Shown piece after piece: positions 10,201-18,032 of a stretch of 64,000 bases of DNA (the first letter of the stretch is position 1; each line of letters starts with the position of its first letter). Made by a program: the position numbers and the translations under genes. The notes beneath the pieces were generated by a model. It saw nothing but the letters and a program-made list of their open reading frames with translations. It did no database searches and was not told where the DNA came from. Location of the stretch: NCBI RefSeq assembly GCF_020026455.1, contig NZ_JAHHQJ010000005.1, forward strand, positions 62,001-126,000, written 5' to 3'. The stretch is from Alistipes sp. (GTDB lineage Bacteria > Bacteroidota > Bacteroidia > Bacteroidales > Rikenellaceae).

Positions 10201-10273
10201 CCTGTGCCGAGACGGTCAATCCCGGCAGCAGGGAGAGCAGGACCATACAAACAGAGAAAATGTGCAATTTCAT
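7271..10273 (-). CDS. SusC/RagA-family TonB-dependent outer-membrane transporter (PUL1)
   Basis: A 1000-residue TonB-linked receptor that imports oligosaccharides with its SusD partner. After a signal peptide ending SAQ, residues about 35-110 form a carboxypeptidase-regulatory-like domain (GPVIGASVVVKGT, then YVGYSTQEVAV). The plug follows at about 115-230, with NRLQGQTPGVMISSGSG, PLYIMDGV and VLKDASATAIYGSRGANGVI, and the rest is the 22-strand barrel ending in ITFGVDMNF, with a terminal Phe as usual for outer-membrane proteins. There is no long N-terminal STN domain, so signalling to an anti-sigma factor is not expected. That fits control by the adjacent hybrid two-component regulator. It is the first gene of the PUL1 structural operon. 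Confidence 0.96.
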   Translation of the reverse strand: MKLHIFSVCMVLLSLLPGLTVSAQEQKTTATRTVVVVDQAGPVIGASVVVKGTVSGASTDVNGVTTIACPDDAVLSISYVGYSTQEVAVASRTKIEVRLMEDAQRLDDVVVVGYNTVRRAQTTGALSQVKGEKLQFQSSPTLENRLQGQTPGVMISSGSGQPGSNDLSIRIRGTGSINGSNTPLYIMDGVMVQSADFAALNSNDIADIQVLKDASATAIYGSRGANGVIVITTKSGQSGRTNINYRNQFGFSFLVDYIDMMNSEQNLQYQLQCVMSEPNSNFYPMMQYLKREKDGTASEADLARLAKARATNTDWMDLMTQTGFLQEHSISVSGGNDKTRFFISGSYLTQQGILKKSDLNRYSTRFNIDHKATKWLDLGLKATAGYSKTNFADPEAGAGRQNWGNPWFTTLLAYPYESPDDWYNVDNPTLITKYFNRETGGLKTVASVYAKASITDWLSVKTNFGLDFMYDRSVTTLHRDHPNAQQNHGYYGQSSSELFRYTWTNTINVNKDFANGHSLNAVAGMEMFQGKWYSSNFTGYDLNSDMMQSPSGIGDKSGSSLFPPSIGGGRTMSNLLSFFAQASYSIGNKYNFSASLRHDTSSKFYEDNASATFWSVGASWLLSSESWFDNAKWLNQLKLRASYGTTGNQDGVSDFGTFDGYYNSSYNGESGYSHGQLGNSELRWETSAQTNVGLDVSVLDSRVNVTFDFYNIKTKDLYMSKNISMTSGFGSILANAGSIVNRGVELSVNTTPVKTQNFQWDLGFNYTYNKSEITDLGTWSNKEGRYKNGNTLYELGRPLGTWIMPYYAGVSPANGMPVFYDNYGQFTTDINQAYMADHLGTYEVPVFGGITTRLRYKGVQLDAQFTYAYHYTVMNCQRWYIDNHKFNGNKPVRMLRMWMKEGDVTDVPAFRDGIQPSPMASQFLEDASYLRLKTLRLSWALPERWMRKTGFIRNLTLYAQGENLVTWTGYTGADPEVNGAQDVMAYPKPRTITFGVDMNF

Positions 10274-10431
10274 TAATTTTTGGTTTAGGTTGATAAAATG
10301 GTTTCCGTAGAACAGTAGTTTTGTAGAATCATGCGGGAGCGTCGGTTTCGGATCCAGAAACGCTGCCTGCAGTTTTGAGAGGATGGACTATTTCAGTCAT
10401 GGAAAGTCAGCAGTTCGGTTTGAGGTTTTTA

Positions 10432-10439
10432 CAAATGTA
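10432..10439 (-). promoter_or_regulatory. Candidate -7 promoter box for the PUL1 susC operon
   Basis: TACATTTG on the minus strand fits the Bacteroidetes -7 consensus TAnnTTTG and would start transcription roughly 150 bases before susC. No good TTTG -33 element is seen at the usual spacing. That is common for promoters needing an activator such as the adjacent AraC-type regulator. The rest of 10274-10556 holds this box and the inverted repeat described separately. Confidence 0.4.
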
Positions 10440-10476
10440 GCGAACAGCCCCGGGGAGAGGGATGCACCGCGGACAA

Positions 10477-10540
10477 AAAAAGTATCCTGATTCGCATGAG
10501 GCAAATTACCAGCTCTTTTATGCAAATCAGGATACTTTTT
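10477..10540 (-). terminator. 21-bp inverted repeat between the PUL1 regulator and susC, probable terminator
   Basis: Positions 10477-10497 and 10520-10540 are inverted repeats of 21 bases with a single mismatch (AAAAAGTATCCTGATT core) around a 22-base loop. Read on the minus strand, the stem lies just after the regulator stop at 10557 and ends in a run of T, as expected for an intrinsic terminator. The A-tract on the other side makes it look bidirectional. The stem is AT-rich and unusually long, so a second role as an operator for the neighbouring DNA-binding regulator is possible. Confidence 0.55.
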
Positions 10541-10556
10541 CCGCTCCCGGAGCAAA

Positions 10557-13500
10557 CTACTGCTTCATGCGGTATTCCTTGGGTTTGAGCCCGTATTTCT
10601 TTTGGAATTCGCGGTAAAAATAGGACTTGTTCGAAATCCCCACACGGTACATGATCTCCTGAATGGTGAGGTTCGTGGTCGTCAGCAGGCGGGCCGCATA
10701 TTCGAAACGGTACTCCTTGATGAACTCGCTCGGCGTGCGCCCCGAAATCTTCTTGAACTTCCGGTAGAAATTGCGTGCCGTCAGTCCGAGGCGTTCCGCA
10801 ATCAGCTCTATGCGCAGGTTCTCGCTCTCGATATGTTCCTGGATGGTGTCCACGACGGTGTCCATGAAAAGTTTGTCGGTCTGATGCATCTTCTGCCCCT
10901 CGACAACCGTATAGACGCTCTCGGGCGTATTGTAATAATCCTTCAGCATCCGGCGGCTGGCTATCAGCCGTTCGACCGTGGCGCAGAGCACGGGCACGGA
11001 GAAGGGTTTGGTCAGGTAGGCGTCAGCTCCCGACGCCAGACCTTCGACCTGCTCGCTCTCGGTAATCTTTGCCGAAACGACGACGATCGGGATACCGCGC
11101 AGGAATTTATCGCTGCGCACGGCATTCACCAACTCCAGTCCGCTCGCGCCCGCCATGACGATGTCGGTGATGATCAAGTCGGGCGTCATCTCGCCCAGAC
11201 GCGCGAGCGCCTCGTCCACATCGTGGCACGTGCTGACGCGGAACTCGCCGGAGAGCGCCGATTCGATCAGCCATACGATGTCCTTGTTGTCGTCCACGAC
11301 CAGCACGAGGGGTTTTTCACCCCCGCGCGGCAGGGCCGGAGCGACTTCGGCCGACTTCGGCACCGCCTCCGCACCGGCATCCTCGTCCGTCACCTCGCGG
11401 TATGGCAAGCGCACCGTAAATTCGGCATAGCTGCCGACCTCGCTATCCACCGAAATTTCCCCGCCGAGCGCCTGCACCAGCCCGCGGCAGATGAAGAGTC
11501 CCAGACCGTTGCGCGACGTGGAGTCGGTGTACATATTGCGATCCATACTGTCCAGAATACGGTAACGGTCGAAGACTTGAGCCAGCTGCTCGGGGGCTAT
11601 TCCCTGCCCCGTGTTCCGGACTTTCAGTTCCAGCCCGGCACCAGTTGCCGCCGCCGAAATGCGGATACAACCCCGCTGAGGCGTATATTTCATCGCATTG
11701 GACAGGAGGTTGAAGATCACTTTCTTCAGACATGCGGCATCGGTGTTCCACGTCAGCTCGGGCGGAGCCTCCAACAGCAGTTCGATGTCATTGCGTTCCG
11801 CAGCGTCGGCGAACGAGCGGACCTGCACGCAGAGCATCGCGGCGATATCGACGCTATGGATATGAACGCGGCCGAATCCCTCCTCCTCGATTTTCCGGAA
11901 ATCCAGTATTTCCTGAATCAGGTCGTTCAGCCCCTTGACATTCTCGTGCATCACATCCGTATACTTGTGCAGCTGCGGATTCTCCGCGCTCAGCTGTGCG
12001 ATGCGCTCGTTCATGCCGTTGATAAGCGTTAGCGGCGTACAGAGTTCGTGCGAAATGTTGACGAAGAAATTGAGCCGCGCCTCATGGAGCTTTTCGCGCT
12101 GCTCCTCCTCCAGCCGGGCCACGACGCGCTGCTGCTGCCTGCGGTAATGCCGGCGCAGCAAGGCGGCAAACAGCCACACGAGCCCCGCCGCAAGCAGGAT
12201 ATAGCACATAAGGGCCACCGTCGTGCGGTACCACGGCGGCAGCACCGTCAGGGGCAGAGTGTAGACCTGCGTGGCACGGTCCATGACGTTGCTCTTATAG
12301 CGCACGTGCAGCAGGTAGCTGCCCGCGGGGATATTCATAAAGGCGATGCGGTTGTCCTTCTGCAATTCCACCCACTCGTCGGAATAACCCTCCAGCATGT
12401 AGGAATACTCGTAGTTATCGCCATTCAGGTGGTCGACAGCTACGAACGAGACGGCGAAGTCGGTTGTATGGGGTGCAATACGCACCGGGAGGGGGTCATG
12501 CCCGCTGCCCGTATAATCCGACAGCGGCACGAGTGTTCCGTCCGACAGTTCGAGATCCATGAAGCGCAGCCGGGGTTTGTAGCTGGAGGGGAGCTCGCTC
12601 CCGGGGTCTATCCACACCACGCCGTTCACGCCGCCGAAAAAGAGCCGGTCGGTATAGGGACATTTCCAGTAAGCGTCGTCGCAGAACTCGATGACGCGCA
12701 AATCGGAAGAGGAGTAGTTGTGAAAAAAGTCATGGCCGGGGCTGTACTGCGTGAGACCCTTGTTCGTGCTCAGCCAGATGCAGCCGTGCGCATCCTCCAA
12801 CACTCCGTGTATCATGTCGTTGACAATGCCGTTGCGGCGGTTGAACTGCCGGATGTCCCCCTCGGGCGTAAGCAGTATCAGCCCCGAGCTGGCACCGCAG
12901 TAGAGTCCCGACTCACGGCTCTTGCACAGACAGAGCAAATCGCCAAGTGCCCGGCTTTGCAGGCGCTGCATATCGACAAATGCGTACTTCTTCGTCCGCA
13001 TGTCGAAGCGTATCAGCCCGTAGCCGCCGCGCAGGCCCAACAGCAGCGTCGAGTCGCTTTCGCGGATCAGGGCATAAAACTCATTGCAGTCGCGGCGATC
13101 CAGCCGGAACCGGTAACGGTGCATCGCCGTCACGACGGGCTTGTCGCCCTTTCCGATCGTCAGTTCGACCAGCGCATCCATATCGCAGGCGAGGTAGAGC
13201 GTAGAGTCGTTCACCTCGCACATCTGGTGGACGCCGCGGATCTCCGGCATCCCCGGCTGCAAGGGTAGCGTCCGCATCCGGTCGTCGTCGTATGAATAAT
13301 AGGTAAGACCCGGACCCGAGGTTCCGAGCCACAAGACATTCCGGGTCGGGCTGCTGCAAAAACTGAAAACTTCGTTGCTCGTAAGTCCCTTGCTGCGGTC
13401 GTAACTGGTCAGGTGGCTGACGGGAATATTCCCGCCGCCATAGCTTTCGTAATCGCGGATGCGGATCACGCCGTCGCCCTTGGTGCCTATCCACAGGTTT

Positions 13501-14573
13501 CCCCTGTCGTCGGTGTGGATGGCCCGCACGGGTTTGAGCACCTTTTGCGGGATGTCCTCCATGAGCAGCGTTGTGAACAGCTCCTCCTTGTCGCAGTACA
13601 TATGAACCCCGTAGCCGTCGGTTCCGACCCAAAGGATATCCTGGTTGCGGTCGGCCCAGAGGCAGAAAACGCGGTAGTCCGAGGCAATCAGCTTGCAAGG
13701 ACCTCCTTCCTCGGGAACACGGCCCAGAGCACCGGCCAGGAAGCCCACATAAACCTCATCTCCGAACGGACAGATCGCCGACACGGTAAAGCCTGTCTCG
13801 CCCAGCTGCGAAAGATCGGATAGCCGTAGCAGCGATTCGTCCTTGCACACATACCGCCACAATTCGCCCGAGGAGTCGACGAAATGGATCCTGCCGCCAT
13901 TGAAGAACGCCTTGCACACCGGACTCACGGAGAGCTGGTGCCCGGATACCCGCACGATACTTTTCCCCTCGCCGTCGTTGAGTCGGTAACGCACCAGTTC
14001 TCCGTCCCGCTCCAAGGAGCAGAAGACCCCGGGCGCTTCCGACCAGACGGCGACAATCTCCGCAGCGCGGACGCCCGGAACATACACATCCTCGAAAAAG
14101 GCACGCTCCGGGCGGTAGCAGGAGATAAAATCCTCGCCCGAGAAAAGCACGGTGTTTCCCTCGCTGTCCGAAGCGATATTCTCCACGTCCACATACTGCA
14201 TGTAGCTTTCGACAACGCGTCGCTCGCGCAGGGAAAATTTATTGATTCCCAGCGAAGTGGACACCCACAGGTAGCCCTTTTCGGCCGGGACTATCTCCAG
14301 CACGATATTGCTGCACAGCGAGAATTCGTTGTCCAGCTCCATGCGGAAAACAAAGGTGTTCTTGCCGTTGTAGAGATGCAGTCCGTCGTAGGTTCCGATC
14401 CACATATTGGCATCCTCGTCCTGGTACATCGCCAACACGGCGTTGTTCGCCAGCTGCACGTTCGCCTTGACCAGCGACCGGGCAGAAAGGCCCGTTGCCA
14501 GCGCCAGAGCGGATAGCAACAGCAACAACCGGCAAGCCGACAGCCATGACGTATGCGGAAAACGAGAAAACAC
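10557..14573 (-). CDS. Hybrid two-component system regulator (sensor kinase, receiver and AraC domains in one protein) of PUL1
   Basis: A 1338-residue single-chain sensor and transcription factor. After a signal peptide (to about residue 31) comes a periplasmic two-component propeller, with repeats such as MWIGTYDGLHLYNG, LWIGTKGDGVIRI and IWLSTNKGLTQY. A Y_Y_Y domain follows (YEYSYMLEGYSDEWVEL), then one transmembrane helix (about 785-805). The histidine kinase has its H-box NISHELCTPLTLI near residue 843 (Cys where Arg is usual) and an ATPase with NLLSNAMKYTP. A receiver (VLVVDDNKD; phospho-Asp in LIITDIVM) and a C-terminal AraC helix-turn-helix (about 1230-1338, ending KSYFYREFQKKYGLKPKEYR) complete it. 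The start is GTG at 14573; no upstream ATG is available in frame. Such proteins bind a released oligosaccharide in the periplasm and activate the neighbouring susCD operon. Confidence 0.95.
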   Translation of the reverse strand: MFSRFPHTSWLSACRLLLLLSALALATGLSARSLVKANVQLANNAVLAMYQDEDANMWIGTYDGLHLYNGKNTFVFRMELDNEFSLCSNIVLEIVPAEKGYLWVSTSLGINKFSLRERRVVESYMQYVDVENIASDSEGNTVLFSGEDFISCYRPERAFFEDVYVPGVRAAEIVAVWSEAPGVFCSLERDGELVRYRLNDGEGKSIVRVSGHQLSVSPVCKAFFNGGRIHFVDSSGELWRYVCKDESLLRLSDLSQLGETGFTVSAICPFGDEVYVGFLAGALGRVPEEGGPCKLIASDYRVFCLWADRNQDILWVGTDGYGVHMYCDKEELFTTLLMEDIPQKVLKPVRAIHTDDRGNLWIGTKGDGVIRIRDYESYGGGNIPVSHLTSYDRSKGLTSNEVFSFCSSPTRNVLWLGTSGPGLTYYSYDDDRMRTLPLQPGMPEIRGVHQMCEVNDSTLYLACDMDALVELTIGKGDKPVVTAMHRYRFRLDRRDCNEFYALIRESDSTLLLGLRGGYGLIRFDMRTKKYAFVDMQRLQSRALGDLLCLCKSRESGLYCGASSGLILLTPEGDIRQFNRRNGIVNDMIHGVLEDAHGCIWLSTNKGLTQYSPGHDFFHNYSSSDLRVIEFCDDAYWKCPYTDRLFFGGVNGVVWIDPGSELPSSYKPRLRFMDLELSDGTLVPLSDYTGSGHDPLPVRIAPHTTDFAVSFVAVDHLNGDNYEYSYMLEGYSDEWVELQKDNRIAFMNIPAGSYLLHVRYKSNVMDRATQVYTLPLTVLPPWYRTTVALMCYILLAAGLVWLFAALLRRHYRRQQQRVVARLEEEQREKLHEARLNFFVNISHELCTPLTLINGMNERIAQLSAENPQLHKYTDVMHENVKGLNDLIQEILDFRKIEEEGFGRVHIHSVDIAAMLCVQVRSFADAAERNDIELLLEAPPELTWNTDAACLKKVIFNLLSNAMKYTPQRGCIRISAAATGAGLELKVRNTGQGIAPEQLAQVFDRYRILDSMDRNMYTDSTSRNGLGLFICRGLVQALGGEISVDSEVGSYAEFTVRLPYREVTDEDAGAEAVPKSAEVAPALPRGGEKPLVLVVDDNKDIVWLIESALSGEFRVSTCHDVDEALARLGEMTPDLIITDIVMAGASGLELVNAVRSDKFLRGIPIVVVSAKITESEQVEGLASGADAYLTKPFSVPVLCATVERLIASRRMLKDYYNTPESVYTVVEGQKMHQTDKLFMDTVVDTIQEHIESENLRIELIAERLGLTARNFYRKFKKISGRTPSEFIKEYRFEYAARLLTTTNLTIQEIMYRVGISNKSYFYREFQKKYGLKPKEYRMKQ

Positions 14574-14721
14574 GAGTTAAAGATAGCAAGTTTTAATCAA
14601 AAACAGAAAACGGACTTGGAAAAATGGACAAAAAAGTGAAGCAAAGGTTATTTGACATGCGGCATTTTCGTGCAACCAGCCAAACCCAAACCGTCGCCTT
14701 CGCGACACCTGTTATTGATAC

Positions 14722-14758
14722 AAAAAAATGTAACGACCCGCTAATCAAATCGTTACAT
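14722..14758 (-). terminator. Intrinsic terminator of the PUL2 operon
   Basis: ATGTAACGA (14750-14758 on the transcribed strand) pairs perfectly with TCGTTACAT (14728-14736) around a 13-base loop, and the RNA then runs into seven U at 14728-14722. It lies 60 bases after the epimerase stop at 14818. The rest of 14574-14817 holds the upstream flank of the regulator gene; I see no other gene in it. Confidence 0.75.
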
Positions 14759-14817
14759 CTGTCCAATCCCGTCCGTCGCCGAACGGGGGCTTTGCTGTCG
14801 CAAGGCTGAAGATCGTC

Positions 14818-15984
14818 TTATTTACACTGTTCGAGGATCTGCCACAGCTGGTACAGGCCGCGCGGAACGTGGAAGCAGCCCTTCCACTTCCCGCCCTTGA
14901 GCGGCAGAAGGACCTCGCCGCGGCGGTTCAGGTAACCGAACCACTCCGGATACTCTGGATCCTTGAAGTGGCTCCACATGTACGAATCCAGACGCTCGAA
15001 CCACGACAGACACTCCGCGTTACCCGTGAGCCAGTAGCCCTTGAGCATCGCAATGGCCGATTCCAGATGGACCCACCACAACTTCTGGTCCCACTCCAGC
15101 TGCTGCTGAGGATGACCCAGACGATCCATGAAGTAGAAGATGCCGCCGTACGTCTTGTCCCACCCGTACTCGATCGTACGGAGAGAGATCCGAACCGCCT
15201 TGTCGATCAGGTCCTGACGCCCCAGACGCCGGCCCATGTCCATCACGAACCACATCGCCTCGAGCGAGTGGCCCGGATTGATCAAACGACCCTCGAACGA
15301 ATCCACCAGCGAATTGTCGACCGCAGAGACATTCTCGACGATCAGACCCAGATCCGGCTGGTAGAAGACATCCAGCACCTCGTGCAGACACGACTCGATC
15401 GTTGACTCGATCTGCTGCGGGTCCAGCAGGTGCTCGATCTCGAGCATCAGGTTGCAGAGGATCATCGGCAGCGCAAAATCCTTGATCGGGCGGGTACCCG
15501 CATGGGACTTGCACCACTGCCCCTTCGGATTGGAGCGCTTCTCCAGAATCCGGTCGAACGTCTGCTTGGCGATCCGGGCGTACTCCGGATCCCCTGAGGC
15601 CTTGGATAGCTGGGCGAAGGCCATCGTCGCAAAGGTGTACGAGAAGATGTTGTAAGGCTCGATCAGCGGCTTGCCTTCGCGCGTGAGCGAGAAATACCAG
15701 TTGCAGGAGCCGTCGTGCCCGTACTTCTTCAGAAACTCGCCTCCGCGAAGGGCACAGTCGAGCCACTCCCGGCGCACCTCCACCTTGTTGTAGAGCATCG
15801 AGAAAAGCCAGACTTCGCGGCCCTGGAGCCAGACGAACTTGTCCGTATCGTAAACATTCCCTTTGCGGTCCAGACACGTATAGTAGCCTCCGAACTCACG
15901 GTCCTGAGAGAAATCAAGCCAGAAGGGCAAAACATTCCCTAATAGCTCCTCCTTATAGCGTTTCGACAATTGTCCTAAATCCAT
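14818..15984 (-). CDS. N-acylglucosamine 2-epimerase (renin-binding-protein type), cytoplasmic
   Basis: The enzyme interconverts GlcNAc and ManNAc. I place the start at 15984 (MDLGQLSKRYKEELL), giving 388 residues, the normal family length. A longer in-frame extension upstream is the out-of-frame tail of the decayed GH20 gene. Alignment by eye with animal renin-binding protein is close along the whole (alpha/alpha)6 barrel: FVWLQGREVWLFSMLYN, INPGHSLEAMWF (catalytic His region), QKLWWVHLESAIAMLKGY, FKDPEYPEWFGYLNRRG and KGGKWKGCFHVPR (second catalytic His). There is no signal peptide. As the last gene of PUL2 it implies that GlcNAc or ManNAc is released from the imported substrate. A cellobiose/mannobiose epimerase activity is less likely, since the GCFHVPR block is of the N-acyl type. 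Confidence 0.9.
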   Translation of the reverse strand: MDLGQLSKRYKEELLGNVLPFWLDFSQDREFGGYYTCLDRKGNVYDTDKFVWLQGREVWLFSMLYNKVEVRREWLDCALRGGEFLKKYGHDGSCNWYFSLTREGKPLIEPYNIFSYTFATMAFAQLSKASGDPEYARIAKQTFDRILEKRSNPKGQWCKSHAGTRPIKDFALPMILCNLMLEIEHLLDPQQIESTIESCLHEVLDVFYQPDLGLIVENVSAVDNSLVDSFEGRLINPGHSLEAMWFVMDMGRRLGRQDLIDKAVRISLRTIEYGWDKTYGGIFYFMDRLGHPQQQLEWDQKLWWVHLESAIAMLKGYWLTGNAECLSWFERLDSYMWSHFKDPEYPEWFGYLNRRGEVLLPLKGGKWKGCFHVPRGLYQLWQILEQCK

Positions 15985-16013
15985 GATTTTCCTGTTTTTC
16001 GGGTTCGCATCCG

Positions 16014-16615
16014 TCAGAATGCGTAACCGGCATACCTGTATCCGCGCATACGATAGAGCGGCAGCAGACCCGGCGGACACGCTCGCGGAAATCGACGTAT
16101 TCGCTCTTACGGGGAGTCCAGCCGATCTCGGCCGCGGCAGCAATACGGGGAAGAATCATATGCTGCACGTGGTCGAAATCGGGCATGAACTCCGTCCAAG
16201 TATTGGCCTGAACACCTTTCATATAGTGCTGATCCTCGGCATCGAGACCCGCCGCAGTGTCGAACGAACAGCACTTTTCCAATGTGACACATCCGCCGAT
16301 CGCCAACGCTTCGCCGTTAGCCTCCGGATCGGGGGTCTGGTAATAATCCAGATAGAAACAGTCGCACGGCGTCATGATGACATCGTTGCCCTGCCGGGCG
16401 GCGGCAATGCCGTCTTTCGCATCCATCGCCAGGGTTCGCGGCAAGAGGAACCGGGTTCCCGACTCCTCGATTTGCGCCGGCATGGACACAAGGCTCACTC
16501 CGGGCGACACTCCCTCTTCCACCCGATCGGACGACGAATCGCCCTTCATCCAACCGGCGCCCGCAACCATCCAGGGCACAAGCACCGCACATAACAAGGT
16601 AACAATACGCAACAT
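16014..16615 (-). pseudogene. Decayed GH20 beta-hexosaminidase: internal deletion plus frameshift
   Basis: The reading frame from ATG 16615 (MLRIVTLLCAVLVPWMVAGA, signal peptide) gives the first strand of a GH20 enzyme (SLVSMPAQIEESGTRFLLP). It then jumps straight to the C-terminal part of the barrel: GIAAARQGNDVIMTP, FYLDYYQTPDPEA, MKGVQANTWTEF, VQHMILPRIAAAAEIGWTP. About 350 residues of the catalytic domain, including the Asp-Glu catalytic pair, are missing. Near 16070-16078 a one-base loss shifts the frame; read in the next frame the natural ending appears (GLLPLYRMRGYRYAGYAF, stop TGA at 16016-16014), 30 bases before the epimerase start. Without that correction the frame runs on to 15953 and overlaps the epimerase. 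The product would be inactive, so I call it a pseudogene. Confidence 0.85.
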
Positions 16616-16622
16616 AACAGTT

Positions 16623-16769
16623 TCATATAAGAGCAGGACTCCTCCCGGGACCGTCGCCCGGACACCCTTCCGCCACGGCCGATTTCGGCCTTTGTGCCGA
16701 TGCCGTGCAGACACAGCCTGCGGCCAGAAGGGTTTCCGGAAGGCATTTGCCCGTCGGGGTGTATTTCAT
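16623..16769 (-). CDS. Possible 48-residue secreted peptide or gene remnant
   Basis: A small open frame starts 7 bases after the GDPD-like gene and ends 8 bases before the GH20 pseudogene. It reads MKYTPTGKCLPETLLAAGCV, then CTASAQRPK..., which resembles a damaged signal peptide with a Cys and an ASAQ cleavage-like site. The remainder has no recognisable domain. It could be the remnant of another secreted gene or only intergenic sequence; evidence is weak. Confidence 0.25.
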   Translation of the reverse strand: MKYTPTGKCLPETLLAAGCVCTASAQRPKSAVAEGCPGDGPGRSPALI

Positions 16770-16775
16770 AACGGA

Positions 16776-17996
16776 TTACATTTTGGATGCCTTGTATGTC
16801 ACATTGATCACCTCGACGTCTCCGCAGGCCGTGATCCGGAACGTGGGGGCCTGCTCCATGAAGTAGGAGCTGATCCACATCGAACGACTGCCGTCCGACT
16901 CCAGCTCCGAATGGATGTGCCGCCCCATATCCACACGGATCTTGCCGCGGAAACGGATGTGGAGACTGCCTCCGGCCAGGAATTCGGGCTTCAGCTTCAC
17001 CTGCGGCCTGAGCCATTCGCCCTCCTTGAGGCGGAGCACGGCATCACGCACCGAGCCGTTGGTCGCAAAGTCGTCGAAGCGCACATCGGCTGTCAGGTTG
17101 CACAGATTGCCGCTCTCGATTTCGTTGATGTCCCATCCCGAAGCCGAGAAATCGAAACCCATGTCGAGCAATTTCTGGTTGGTCTGCGGGGTCTCGTAAC
17201 ATCCGGCATATCCGATATGGCAGCCCTGAGCATGGACCTCGCGGACGATCACGCGCAGCTGCTCGTCGGTAAAGTCACGCACATTCCCCATGCAATAGAG
17301 ATAGGGAGGGCCCATGTAGTGGCAACGGTCCACAATCTCGGCGATGCTTTTATAAGTATGATACTCCAGAATCGGGCCCCGGAACTCCTCGCGCGTCCCC
17401 CAGTAGAGGATGAAGTTGTCGCCCATGATCGACCGTGTGATGCGCACCTGCTCGGCATCGACATGCGAAAGCATCGGAGCGATGTTGTTGCGACGGCACT
17501 CCAACAGGAAATCCTCCAGCGAAGAGATGTGCGTACGGTATTTGGCATAGCGCGAGCGGTAGACATAGCGCTGCATCAGCTCGTCGAAAGGAGTTTCGCG
17601 AATCACCACATCGGCCACCGAACGGCCTTCCAGATCGGTAACCTGCTCCCCCAGACACCCGCGCACGCCGTGCATCACGATGTACTTGCCGGGAGTGGCC
17701 GTGGCGTGGACGTTGCCCTCGATGAAGCGGAAGCCCAGACGGGCGGCAATCTGCACGTCGTAGACCGACTGACAGGGGATGATCGGATCGCTGTCGGCCC
17801 AGATGTCATTGATGAAGAGGTGGCTGTAATAGGGGCCACCGAATTTGAACGGCCAGTTGGCATTGACCGAATTGACCGTATTGGCCCGAATGCGCTGCTC
17901 GGTGTGGCTCATGGGAGGGGGAGCGGCCCAAATCCGTCCGCCCGTCACCCCGAGGGCCAGCAGCAGACAAAGAGTCTTGAAAATGGTTGTTTTCAT
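16776..17996 (-). CDS. Secreted GDPD-like (PLC-like phosphodiesterase superfamily) protein
   Basis: The start at 17996 gives MKTTIFKTLCLLLALGVTGG, a signal peptide; a longer in-frame start at 18020 is less convincing. The 406-residue product has the TIM-barrel pattern of glycerophosphodiester phosphodiesterases. SVYDVQIAARLGFRFIEGNV corresponds to the Glu-x-Asp metal site, KYIVMHGVRGCLG to the second conserved His block, ISSLEDFLLECRRNNIAPML to the 'leucine/Thr-leu-eefl' helix, and a C-terminal beta domain follows. The canonical motifs are altered: Glu-x-Asn replaces Glu-x-Asp, MHG replaces HD, and the N-terminal HRG is not present as such (YSHLFI is the nearest). Activity may therefore differ from classical GDPD. 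It is encoded between a DUF4855 protein and the GH20 remnant and may cleave a phosphodiester of the PUL2 substrate. Confidence 0.65.
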   Translation of the reverse strand: MKTTIFKTLCLLLALGVTGGRIWAAPPPMSHTEQRIRANTVNSVNANWPFKFGGPYYSHLFINDIWADSDPIIPCQSVYDVQIAARLGFRFIEGNVHATATPGKYIVMHGVRGCLGEQVTDLEGRSVADVVIRETPFDELMQRYVYRSRYAKYRTHISSLEDFLLECRRNNIAPMLSHVDAEQVRITRSIMGDNFILYWGTREEFRGPILEYHTYKSIAEIVDRCHYMGPPYLYCMGNVRDFTDEQLRVIVREVHAQGCHIGYAGCYETPQTNQKLLDMGFDFSASGWDINEIESGNLCNLTADVRFDDFATNGSVRDAVLRLKEGEWLRPQVKLKPEFLAGGSLHIRFRGKIRVDMGRHIHSELESDGSRSMWISSYFMEQAPTFRITACGDVEVINVTYKASKM

Positions 17997-18032
17997 CGAT
18001 TCATATAAGTTGGAGAACAATTCTTGGTTCGG

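Noticed and set aside
14624..14809. 61-codon plus-strand frame between the PUL1 regulator and the epimerase
   Set aside because: It runs through the terminator hairpin of PUL2 and has no similarity to known small proteins.
15985..16143. N-terminal extension of the epimerase to 16143
   Set aside because: These codons are the out-of-frame tail of the GH20 pseudogene; the family start is at 15984.
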